Positions 1-7,132 of a DNA stretch of 64,000 bases are shown here, piece after piece. Location of the stretch: NCBI GenBank assembly GCA_964454645.1, contig CAYVTM010000003.1:186001-250000 (forward strand), read 5' to 3'. Below the pieces are notes generated by a model. The model was not told where the DNA came from. It ran no database searches and worked only from the letters and a program-made list of their open reading frames with translations. The DNA is from CAYVTM01 sp964454645. GTDB lineage: Bacteria > Bacteroidota > Bacteroidia > Sphingobacteriales > Sphingobacteriaceae. How positions within the stretch are numbered: the first letter of the stretch is position 1; every line of letters begins with the position of its first letter. A program made the translations under genes and the position numbers.

Positions 1-1
1 C

Positions 2-307
2 TATCTTCAAAATAAAGAAGTATTGGCTATTTTGTTTAATGATATTGCGCAAAAAATTGCAGACAGGCCGGGAGGATATACCCGCATTATTAAAACCGGT
101 ACCCGTATTGGTGATAATGCTGAGATGTGCTTCATCGAGCTGGTAGATTACAACGATTTGATGCTTGATCAAAAAGCAGGTAAAAAAACAAAAGCTGCTA
201 CAACACGTAGAGGGCGTGCTAAAAAGAAAACTACTGAAGAAGAAGCTGCCGTTGTAACACCTGCAGCAGAAGCTGAAACTCCGGCAGAAACAAAATCCGA
301 AGAATAA
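2..307 (+). CDS. rplQ: 50S ribosomal protein L17, C-terminal part
   Basis: The reading frame is open from base 2, so the gene starts before the window. The visible part reads YLQNKEVLAILFNDIAQKIA and continues with GGYTRIIKTGTRIGDNAEM and IELVDYN, the conserved C-terminal half of bacterial L17, a large-subunit protein near the peptide exit tunnel. After about residue 50 of the visible part comes a tail of roughly 45 residues. It is first Lys/Arg-rich (KKTKAATTRRGRAKKKT) and then Glu/Ala-rich. Such extensions occur in Bacteroidota L17 and are absent from the shorter E. coli protein. It is followed directly by an intrinsic terminator, which fits L17 being last in its ribosomal operon. A TTG at 23 is an internal codon, not the start. 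Confidence 0.93.
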   Translation, partial: YLQNKEVLAILFNDIAQKIADRPGGYTRIIKTGTRIGDNAEMCFIELVDYNDLMLDQKAGKKTKAATTRRGRAKKKTTEEEAAVVTPAAEAETPAETKSEE

Positions 308-330
308 TTTTCAGATTCCTATACGAATTC

Positions 331-375
331 AAAAGGAACAATGTTGTTACGTTGTTCCTTTTTTGTTTTTTTTAT
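331..375 (+). terminator. Intrinsic terminator after rplQ
   Basis: The arm AAAAGGAACAA (331-341) pairs with TTGTTCCTTTTT (352-363) and is followed by a T-rich run to about 374. An in-frame ATG at 341 lies inside this hairpin, which argues against using it as the start of the next gene. Confidence 0.85.
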
Positions 376-409
376 GTTCCAATTTTGTAGTTTCGAATAT
401 ATTTATTTT

Positions 410-1456
410 ATGAAAAAGAGTAATGCTTTTCTATGGTTAGCCTTGCTTCTTGTAAGCTTTTCGGCTTGTAAAGAGGAGTTGGATGTTACAGCCCCCTATA
501 AAGAAATTCCTATCGTTTACGGTTTATTGGATAAAGATTTAAGCGTACAATACATTAAGGTTACGAGAGCATTTTTGCTGGAAGATGGAAGTGCAATTGA
601 CGCTGCGAAAATTGCCGACTCAAATTATTTTAATTTCGATAATACGGAAGTGAAACTGATTGCCTATTTGAATAATCAAAAAGTAGATAGTGTAATTCTG
701 GATACCGTTCACTTACCCAAGACCGATGGTATTTTTGCGAATAGCAATATCTTTTATCGTACACCAAACGGTTATACGTTATTACATGCCCCGACAACTA
801 CGAAAGACACAACCTGGGCAGAGTATGAACTTATCATTCGTAAGAAAGCAGAGAATACAATCCTTGCAAAATCAAGGACTACCATTGTAAATGATTTTGC
901 ATTCGCAGGAAGTTTATTTGAACTGAAGTTCTATAATCTTTCTTTGGATAAATATTTGGATCAGAATCTGACCTGGAGAACAGCAAAGAATGCAGGAGTG
1001 TATAAAATGTTTCTCAGACTTAATTTTACGGAAGAAAGTGATCTTACGGGAGATTCAGTTTTAAAATACGTTGATATGCCCCTCATTAGTAATTCATTCG
1101 TCGATTACGGAAGTACAACAAATATCGGATACACACTTAAAGGAGAAGATTTTTTTAAACATGTAGGTAGCAGCCTGGAACCCTTACCAAGTTCGTATCG
1201 TAGAAAATATAAAGGCCCTGTGGAGTTTCACTTTACCGTAGGTGGTACCGGGATTGCCGAATTAATGCGCCTGACCGGTGATACTTTCACGCTGACAGAT
1301 ATCCGTCCGGAGGTTTCGAACATTGAGAATGGAATCGGTATTTTCTCTTCACGTTCCAGAAAGGTTTTTAAAGATATTAAACAAACTAATCTGAGTCAGG
1401 AATCCATTTCACAATTAAAAACCGGAAAATATACCGGGCATTTAGGGTTTAATTAA
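410..1456 (+). CDS. Putative outer-membrane-associated lipoprotein, function unknown
   Basis: The ATG at 410 is chosen because it gives a clean lipoprotein signal: MKK, a hydrophobic core, then SFSAC with Cys20 as the lipidation site. The upstream ATG at 341 would lie inside the rplQ terminator. The mature protein (about 328 residues) opens with an acidic stretch and a motif reading EIPIVYGLLDKDLSVQYIKV. It resembles the many Bacteroidota lipoproteins with an N-terminal immunoglobulin-like beta-domain, such as DUF4249-like proteins, but I cannot assign a Pfam family. No catalytic motif is visible. It stands alone between two strong terminators, so it is monocistronic. Its promoter would have to lie inside or just after the rplQ terminator. 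Confidence 0.75.
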   Translation: MKKSNAFLWLALLLVSFSACKEELDVTAPYKEIPIVYGLLDKDLSVQYIKVTRAFLLEDGSAIDAAKIADSNYFNFDNTEVKLIAYLNNQKVDSVILDTVHLPKTDGIFANSNIFYRTPNGYTLLHAPTTTKDTTWAEYELIIRKKAENTILAKSRTTIVNDFAFAGSLFELKFYNLSLDKYLDQNLTWRTAKNAGVYKMFLRLNFTEESDLTGDSVLKYVDMPLISNSFVDYGSTTNIGYTLKGEDFFKHVGSSLEPLPSSYRRKYKGPVEFHFTVGGTGIAELMRLTGDTFTLTDIRPEVSNIENGIGIFSSRSRKVFKDIKQTNLSQESISQLKTGKYTGHLGFN

Positions 1457-1475
1457 AATTTTACAGATTTTTCTG

Positions 1476-1509
1476 ACAAAACGACACGCATTTTCGTGTC
1501 GTTTTTTGT
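1476..1509 (+). terminator. Intrinsic terminator after lipoprotein gene
   Basis: AAACGACACG (1479-1488) pairs with CGTGTCGTTT (1495-1504) around the loop CATTTT, and T's continue to 1507. Confidence 0.88.
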
Positions 1510-1551
1510 TTAAATACGTCAGTTCTGACCGATATAGTCATAAATCATACC

Positions 1552-1600
1552 TTGGCACAAGCATTGATTAATGCATAGCATATTTACTTGTATTAATCAT
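1552..1600 (+). promoter_or_regulatory. Candidate dnaK control region (inverted repeat; sigma-54-like box)
   Basis: In the 160-base gap before dnaK, TGATTAAT (1565-1572) and ATTAATCA (1592-1599) form an inverted repeat with a 19-base spacer. Just upstream, TTGGCAC (1552-1558) and TTGAT (1564-1568) match the -24/-12 spacing of a sigma-54 promoter, but the -12 GC is GA. No CIRCE element is present and no good TAnnTTTG box is seen. The functional assignment is speculative. Confidence 0.25.
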
Positions 1601-1616
1601 CAATTATTATAAAAAT

Positions 1617-3518
1617 ATGTCAAAAATTATAGGAATCGACTTAGGAACAACCAACTCTTGCGTTGCCGTTATGGAAGGTAATGAAGCCGTTGTTATTCCA
1701 AATAGCGAAGGAAAAAGAACAACCCCTTCGATTGTATCTTTTGCCGATAACGGTGAACGTAAAATCGGAGATCCTGCCAAACGTCAGGCAATTACAAACC
1801 CCAGAAAAACGATTTATTCGATAAAACGATTTATGGGTAATAGTTTTAATGAAGTTACTAAAGAAATTGAGCGAGTTCCGTATACCGTTACCAAAGGAGA
1901 TAATAATACACCCCGGGTAGAGATCGACGGACGTATGTACACCCCTCAGGAATTGTCGGCGATGATTCTGCAAAAAATGAAAAAAACTGCGGAAGATTAT
2001 CTGGGCCAGGAAGTAAAAGAAGCTGTAATTACCGTTCCGGCTTATTTTAACGATGCACAGCGCCAGGCTACGAAAGAAGCGGGCGAGATTGCCGGATTAA
2101 ACGTACGCCGTATTATTAACGAGCCTACAGCTGCTGCTTTGGCTTATGGTATGGATAAAAAACATGTAGATTCTAAAATCGCAGTATTTGATTGCGGTGG
2201 TGGAACGCACGACGTTTCTATTCTTGAATTAGGAGATGGTGTATTTGAGGTAAAATCAACTGAGGGTGATACGCATTTAGGCGGGGATGATTTCGACCAG
2301 GTAATTATCGATTGGTTAGCAGACGAATTTAAATCGGAAGAAAATATCGATTTAAGAAAAGATCCGATGGCCTTACAGCGCTTGAAAGAAGCCTCTGAAA
2401 AAGCAAAAATAGAATTGTCTTCAACTGCTCAATCCGAAATTAATTTACCATACATCACTGCCGTTGACGGGGTGCCTAAGCACCTGGTGCGTACGTTAAC
2501 TCGTGCTAAGTTCGAACAGCTTGCCGACACGTTAGTTAAACGTACAATTGAACCTTGTAAAACCGCATTGAAAAACGCAGGATTGAGCGTGAGTGATATT
2601 GATGAAGTAATCTTAGTAGGGGGATCTACTCGTATTCCGGCTATTCAAAAAGCAGTGGAGGATTATTTCGGTAAAGCTCCTTCTAAAGGAGTAAACCCCG
2701 ATGAGGTAGTTGCTTTAGGAGCAGCTATTCAGGGTGGTGTGTTAACCGGTGATGTGAAAGATGTATTGTTACTTGACGTTACCCCACTTTCATTAGGTAT
2801 TGAAACGATGGGTGGTGTGATGACCAAATTAATTGAGTCGAACACGACCATTCCTACTAAGCGTTCGGAAGTATTCTCGACAGCATCGGATAATCAGCCT
2901 ACTGTCGAAATCCACGTATTGCAGGGTGAACGCCCGATGGCTGCTCAAAACAGAACGATTGGTCGTTTCCATTTAGATGGAATTCCGCCTGCACCACGCG
3001 GTGTACCACAGATTGAAGTGACATTCGATATTGACGCGAACGGTATCTTGCACGTCAGTGCGAAAGATAAAGGAACCGGGAAAGAGCAAAAAATTCGTAT
3101 CGAAGCAAGCTCCGGATTGTCGGATGCAGATATTCAAAAAATGAAACAGGAAGCAGAAGCAAATGCCGAAGCCGACCGTAAAGCGAAAGAAGAAGTAGAG
3201 AAATTGAATGCTGCCGATGCCTTGATTTTCCAAACCGAAAAACAAGTGAAAGAATATGGAGATAAACTTTCGGAAGGAAATAAAACAGCTATCGAAGAAG
3301 GTTTGAAAAAACTAAAAGATGCACATGCAGCAAAAGATTTTGATGCAATTGAAAGCGCACAAACCGAATTGACTAATGCATGGAATGCTGCTTCGGAAGA
3401 AATATATAAAGCAACGCAGGATGCAGGTACACAAGCCGGTACAGATACAGATGCTGCCGGTGGCCCGGATGTTCAGGACGTGAACTTCGAAGAAGTGAAA
3501 GATGACGATAAGAAATAA
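1617..3518 (+). CDS. dnaK: Molecular chaperone DnaK (Hsp70)
   Basis: This is the ATP-dependent cytoplasmic Hsp70 that binds unfolded polypeptides together with DnaJ and GrpE. The 633-residue length is typical. The nucleotide-binding domain (about 1-380) shows IIGIDLGTTNSCVAV at the N-terminus, NEPTAAALAYG, and VGGSTRIPAIQ. The linker DVLLLDVTPLSLGIETMGG follows, then the substrate-binding beta-domain and a helical lid. The C-terminus is acidic (NFEEVKDDDKK), close to the usual EEVxDxDKK. The phosphate-2 motif is DCGGGTHD at residues 192-199 instead of the common DLGGGTFD; the acidic and glycine positions are kept, so activity is expected. dnaJ and grpE are not adjacent. A 36-base palindromic terminator closes the gene. 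Confidence 0.98.
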   Translation: MSKIIGIDLGTTNSCVAVMEGNEAVVIPNSEGKRTTPSIVSFADNGERKIGDPAKRQAITNPRKTIYSIKRFMGNSFNEVTKEIERVPYTVTKGDNNTPRVEIDGRMYTPQELSAMILQKMKKTAEDYLGQEVKEAVITVPAYFNDAQRQATKEAGEIAGLNVRRIINEPTAAALAYGMDKKHVDSKIAVFDCGGGTHDVSILELGDGVFEVKSTEGDTHLGGDDFDQVIIDWLADEFKSEENIDLRKDPMALQRLKEASEKAKIELSSTAQSEINLPYITAVDGVPKHLVRTLTRAKFEQLADTLVKRTIEPCKTALKNAGLSVSDIDEVILVGGSTRIPAIQKAVEDYFGKAPSKGVNPDEVVALGAAIQGGVLTGDVKDVLLLDVTPLSLGIETMGGVMTKLIESNTTIPTKRSEVFSTASDNQPTVEIHVLQGERPMAAQNRTIGRFHLDGIPPAPRGVPQIEVTFDIDANGILHVSAKDKGTGKEQKIRIEASSGLSDADIQKMKQEAEANAEADRKAKEEVEKLNAADALIFQTEKQVKEYGDKLSEGNKTAIEEGLKKLKDAHAAKDFDAIESAQTELTNAWNAASEEIYKATQDAGTQAGTDTDAAGGPDVQDVNFEEVKDDDKK

Positions 3519-3531
3519 GGTTCACTAAAAT

Positions 3532-3567
3532 AAAAAAGGCACGAAGTATATACTTCGTGCCTTTTTT
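3532..3567. terminator. Bidirectional terminator between dnaK and M42 peptidase
   Basis: A perfect palindrome centred at 3549/3550: six A, GGCACGAAGTA, its complement, and six T. It has A and T runs on both sides, so it can stop transcription from either strand between two convergent genes. Confidence 0.9.
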
Positions 3568-3752
3568 TGAAATAGTATATATGAATGTCTTACCTGTTCA
3601 ATAAAAGTTTTTTGTGTTCGATATGCTTCCCTTTTTGGATAAGGAAACTACATACCTGTCCGACCATACCACCCCAAAAAAATAACGGCTGAACAAAAAA
3701 TATCCATGCCCTGAGCAGGGTATTTAAAATACGTATATTCGGGTATATGGTC

Positions 3753-4862
3753 TTATTTCAGATAGCGAAAATCCTGTGCATTCTTAATGTTCAGTAAGCT
3801 TTCGTAAATCAAGCGGATAACATTCTCCACATCATCTTTATGAATCATTTCCACTGTTGTGTGCATATAGCGTAAAGGCAATGAAATCAACGCTGAAACT
3901 ACTCCATCATTCGAATAAGCAAAAGCATCGGTATCGGTTCCTGTAGAACGTGAACTTGCCTGACGCTGGAATGGGATCTTATTTTTCTCGGCTGTATCGA
4001 TAATTAATTTATTCAGATTCATTTGTACGGCAGGCGCATAGGATACAACGGGGCCACGTCCGCAGGCCAGATCTCCCTGTGTAATTTTATTAATCATGGG
4101 TGTGCTTGTATCATGTGTTACATCGGTAACGATAGCCACATTGGGTTTGATTTTATGTGCAATCATTTCAGCTCCGCGTAACCCGATTTCTTCCTGTACG
4201 GAATTGACAATATACAAACCAAACGGTAATTTCTTTTTGTTCTCTTTCAGAAGTCGCGCAACTTCTGCAATCATAAACCCGCCCGCACGATTATCCAAAG
4301 CACGACCAACATAGTATCGGTCATTCAACTGCATGAACCCATCCTCAAAAGTGACTACACATCCTACATGAATTCCTTTTTTATCAACCTCCTCTTTCGA
4401 AGTACATCCGATATCAATAAAAATATTTTTCAGGGAAGGTGTTTCTTCTTTTTCCCCACTGCGTGTGTGTATGGCAGGCCATCCGAATACTCCTTTTACA
4501 ATACCTTTATCAGTGTGTATGTTTACCCGCATGGAGGGTGCGATTAAATGATCGGAACCACCATTGCGGATCACGTAGATTAAGCCATCACTGCTGATAT
4601 AATTCACGTACCAGGAAATTTCATCCGCATGTGCTTCGATAACTACTTTATATGATGCTTTCGGGTTGATAATCCCTACAGCCGTACCATAATTATCGAC
4701 ATAGGTTTCATCGACATAAGAACGAATATAATCGAGCCATAATTTTTGCCCGCTCTTTTCGAAAGAAGTAGGAGAGGCATTGTTAATATATTTTTCGAAG
4801 AACGTAATCGACTTCGAAGTCGTTACAACTTTTGTTTTTACAGATGCAGCTTTCTTTGCCAT
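3753..4862 (-). CDS. M42 family metallopeptidase (glutamyl aminopeptidase / TET-type)
   Basis: M42 enzymes are cytosolic di-metal aminopeptidases that trim peptides, often as large tetrahedral assemblies. The expected metal and catalytic residues are visible in order: His78 and Asp80 in EAHADE, Asp190 in GRALDNRAGG, the Glu224-Glu225 pair in VQEEIGLRG, Asp247 in IVTDVTH, and His334 in RYMHTTVE. The 369-residue length is normal. The N-terminus has an extra Lys-rich stretch (MAKKAASVKTK) before the family domain; no signal peptide is present. Its ATG lies 24 bases after the stop of the carboxylase gene on the same strand, so the two are probably co-transcribed. No functional link is obvious. 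Substrate preference cannot be told from the sequence. Confidence 0.9.
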   Translation of the reverse strand: MAKKAASVKTKVVTTSKSITFFEKYINNASPTSFEKSGQKLWLDYIRSYVDETYVDNYGTAVGIINPKASYKVVIEAHADEISWYVNYISSDGLIYVIRNGGSDHLIAPSMRVNIHTDKGIVKGVFGWPAIHTRSGEKEETPSLKNIFIDIGCTSKEEVDKKGIHVGCVVTFEDGFMQLNDRYYVGRALDNRAGGFMIAEVARLLKENKKKLPFGLYIVNSVQEEIGLRGAEMIAHKIKPNVAIVTDVTHDTSTPMINKITQGDLACGRGPVVSYAPAVQMNLNKLIIDTAEKNKIPFQRQASSRSTGTDTDAFAYSNDGVVSALISLPLRYMHTTVEMIHKDDVENVIRLIYESLLNIKNAQDFRYLK

Positions 4863-4886
4863 AATTAAGATAGTCTATATTGAATG

Positions 4887-6428
4887 TTATAAAGGAATAT
4901 TCCCGTGTTTTTTTTGGGGGTTTGTCACTGCTTTATTTTCCAGCATTTTAAAGGCCTTGATTAGTTTTTCGCGCGTTGCTGAGGGTTCAATAACTTCATC
5001 GATAAACCCCCGTTCAGCAGCACGGTATGGATTCGCGAACATGTCGGAATATTGTTTTTCTTTCTCTAACCATTTTGCTTCTTTATCCTTTGCTTCGTTT
5101 ATTTCTTTTTTAAAAATAATTTCGGCAGCTCCTTTTGCTCCCATAACGGCAATCTCAGCGCTCGGCCATGCATAATTCATATCGGCACCAATATGTTTAG
5201 AGTTCATCACATCGTATGCCCCACCGTATGCTTTACGTGTAATAACGGTAATGCGTGGAACCGTAGCTTCGGAGAATGCATATAATAATTTTGCTCCGTT
5301 CGTAATGATGGCATTCCATTCCTGATCGGTACCTGGTAAGAATCCCGGAACATCTTCGAATACCAGCAAAGGAATATTAAAACAATCGCAGAAACGTACG
5401 AAACGGGCTGCTTTGGTAGAAGCATGAATATCCAGTACGCCCGCTAAAAACATAGGTTGATTGGCAACAATACCGATGCTTTTGCCCGCTAAGTGTGCGA
5501 AGCCTACAACAATGTTCCCGGCAAAATTTTTGTGTACTTCCAGAAAACTGTTTTCATCAATTACTTCAGTAATTACGTCCCGGATATCATAGGGTTGGTT
5601 AGCATTGCCGGGAATGATTTCGTTCAAGGCAGGTCTGCTTTCATTCTTCATTTCGTAAGCGATCGAAGGAGCATTCTCATCACAATTCTGAGGCATATAG
5701 CTCAAGAGTTGCTTGATGTGCTGAATACACTCTATTTCATTCGCACAAGAGAAATGTGTTACTCCCGATTTGGTAGAATGGGTAGATGCGCCCCCCAGCT
5801 CTTCCGAACTTACTTCTTCATGCGTTACTGTTTTAACTACATTCGGCCCGGTAACAAACATATACGAAGTGTTCTCTACCATCAGAATAAAATCGGTAAT
5901 TGCCGGAGAATAAACCGCTCCACCCGCGCAAGGGCCCATAATTGCAGATAGCTGAGGAATTACACCGGAAGCCATGGTATTGCGATAAAAAATATCGGCA
6001 TATCCTCCCAGCGATACAACTCCTTCCTGAATACGTGCCCCACCCGAATCGTTCAGTCCGATTACAGGTGCTCCGTTTTGCATCGCCAGATCCATGATCT
6101 TACAGATTTTTTCTGCATGTGTTTCGGATAAGGATCCTCCGAATACTGTAAAATCTTGAGAAAATACATAGACTAAACGCCCGTTTACCGTTCCGTACCC
6201 GGTTACTACTCCGTCCCCTAAATATTTTTCTTTATCTAACCCGAAATCGTTTGAACGGTGTGTTACCATCATTCCGATTTCTTCAAAAGAGCCTTCATCC
6301 AATAAAAAATGAATACGTTCCCGTGCTGTTAACTTTCCTTTTTTATGTTGAGAATCAATACGGATTTGCCCTCCACCCAATATTGCTTCTTCTTTCTTCT
6401 GATTTAGCAGAGCTATTTTATTTTTCAC
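4887..6428 (-). CDS. pccB: Acyl-CoA carboxylase carboxyltransferase (beta) subunit
   Basis: This is the carboxyltransferase subunit of a biotin-dependent acyl-CoA carboxylase, most like propionyl-CoA carboxylase beta. It moves CO2 from carboxybiotin to propionyl- or acetyl-CoA. The 513-residue length fits. The N-terminal crotonase-like half carries LTARERIHFLLDEGSF and the oxyanion-hole region NDSGGARIQEGVVSLGGYAD and GPCAGGAVYSP. The C-terminal half has FEDVPGFLPGTDQEWNAI, RKAYGGAYDVM, and a final ANPYRAAERGFIDEVIEP. The biotin carboxylase/BCCP (alpha) subunit is not in this window. The gene symbol is by similarity; a methylmalonyl-CoA decarboxylase alpha subunit is the main alternative. It is the first gene of a two-gene minus-strand unit with the M42 peptidase. 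Confidence 0.9.
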   Translation of the reverse strand: MKNKIALLNQKKEEAILGGGQIRIDSQHKKGKLTARERIHFLLDEGSFEEIGMMVTHRSNDFGLDKEKYLGDGVVTGYGTVNGRLVYVFSQDFTVFGGSLSETHAEKICKIMDLAMQNGAPVIGLNDSGGARIQEGVVSLGGYADIFYRNTMASGVIPQLSAIMGPCAGGAVYSPAITDFILMVENTSYMFVTGPNVVKTVTHEEVSSEELGGASTHSTKSGVTHFSCANEIECIQHIKQLLSYMPQNCDENAPSIAYEMKNESRPALNEIIPGNANQPYDIRDVITEVIDENSFLEVHKNFAGNIVVGFAHLAGKSIGIVANQPMFLAGVLDIHASTKAARFVRFCDCFNIPLLVFEDVPGFLPGTDQEWNAIITNGAKLLYAFSEATVPRITVITRKAYGGAYDVMNSKHIGADMNYAWPSAEIAVMGAKGAAEIIFKKEINEAKDKEAKWLEKEKQYSDMFANPYRAAERGFIDEVIEPSATREKLIKAFKMLENKAVTNPQKKHGNIPL

Positions 6429-6708
6429 CTTTTCTTTAATTTTAGTAGCGCAAATTAATAATTATATAGAAGATATACTATCAAAATCAGGCATTCTATC
6501 CAAGCTTCGATTCATGTGTTAAGAGCACTAAGCCTGTTATATTATGCTTGATAATGAATGGTTTATGTTTTTATACGGGGCTGATGAGGGAAGCCGGTAT
6601 TTTTTTGAGCTAAAAAAACTGTTAAACACTTGTTTATTCCCGGTAACAATAAAACTTTCGGAGAGTATATGATTAATAAATTGTATGTATAAATATTACA
6701 ATTAAATT
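6429..6708. other. Intergenic region between divergent units
   Basis: A 319-base AT-rich gap separates the divergent pccB and SulP operons. Apart from the promoter at 6709-6740 I see no ORF, RNA gene or strong hairpin. On the minus strand, TTAATTTG (complement of 6451-6458) is a one-mismatch -7 box that could serve pccB. Confidence 0.5.
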
Positions 6709-6740
6709 TTGTGGTAAAGATTTAAAAAATATTATTTTTG
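6709..6740 (+). promoter_or_regulatory. Bacteroidota-type promoter of SulP/carbonic anhydrase operon
   Basis: TTG at 6709-6711, a 21-base spacer, then TATTTTTG at 6733-6740, a full match to TAnnTTTG. The -7 box ends only 7 bases before the ATG at 6748, so transcription would start at or almost at the start codon. Confidence 0.6.
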
Positions 6741-6747
6741 CATATCG

Positions 6748-7086
6748 ATGAAAAATAATATTGTATCTAAGTATATGTACGCCTATCTCTTTTTAGCAAT
6801 ATTTGTTGCTAAGATGATAATTTCTGTTGGGCCCGTATTTGTCAGCCTGGATGCAAAGATCGTGAATGCTGCGATCATGCAGTTGGAAATTGAGACCCAT
6901 AGCGGGGAACAGGAAGCAAAAGATTCCAACAAAGGTAAATCTGGTTTTTGGATAGCGTCGGGATTTATGAAAGATCCTTTCGCTGATTTAGCTGAAGAGA
7001 GTGCCGCAAAAATATTTATCGAACATCAACTGTATATTTCCTCTTTTTATCCGAGCGTACCTACACCGCCTCCTAACTTTTCTTAA
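6748..7086 (+). CDS. Small membrane-anchored protein, unknown function
   Basis: A 112-residue protein I do not recognise by name. Residues about 9-33 form one hydrophobic helix (YMYAYLFLAIFVAKMIISVG). The rest is a polar domain ending in VPTPPPNFS, so a single-pass protein with the tail outside the cytoplasm is likely. It is the first gene of an apparent operon, 46 bases ahead of the SulP permease, with carbonic anhydrase third. That position suggests an accessory role in bicarbonate uptake, but this is inference only. The ATG at 6748 is nearly leaderless relative to the promoter. If transcription starts slightly later, Met10 (6775) is an alternative start that keeps the whole hydrophobic segment. 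Confidence 0.6.
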   Translation: MKNNIVSKYMYAYLFLAIFVAKMIISVGPVFVSLDAKIVNAAIMQLEIETHSGEQEAKDSNKGKSGFWIASGFMKDPFADLAEESAAKIFIEHQLYISSFYPSVPTPPPNFS

Positions 7087-7132
7087 TTCATTATTTCGAA
7101 TTAATTAAAGTTTAACAATTCAAATTTATTTT

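Noticed and set aside
341..409. N-terminal extension of the lipoprotein gene
   Set aside because: The ATG at 341 lies in the rplQ terminator stem and would place 23 residues before a complete lipoprotein signal.
3590..3757. Minus-strand open frame of 56 codons with a hydrophobic middle (WIFFVQPLFFWGG)
   Set aside because: No ATG, GTG or TTG is found at a sensible place before the hydrophobic part, and it overlaps the end of the peptidase gene. It could be a remnant or chance.
5493..5951. Plus-strand ORF of 152 codons
   Set aside because: It lies antisense within the carboxylase beta subunit gene, which is certain.
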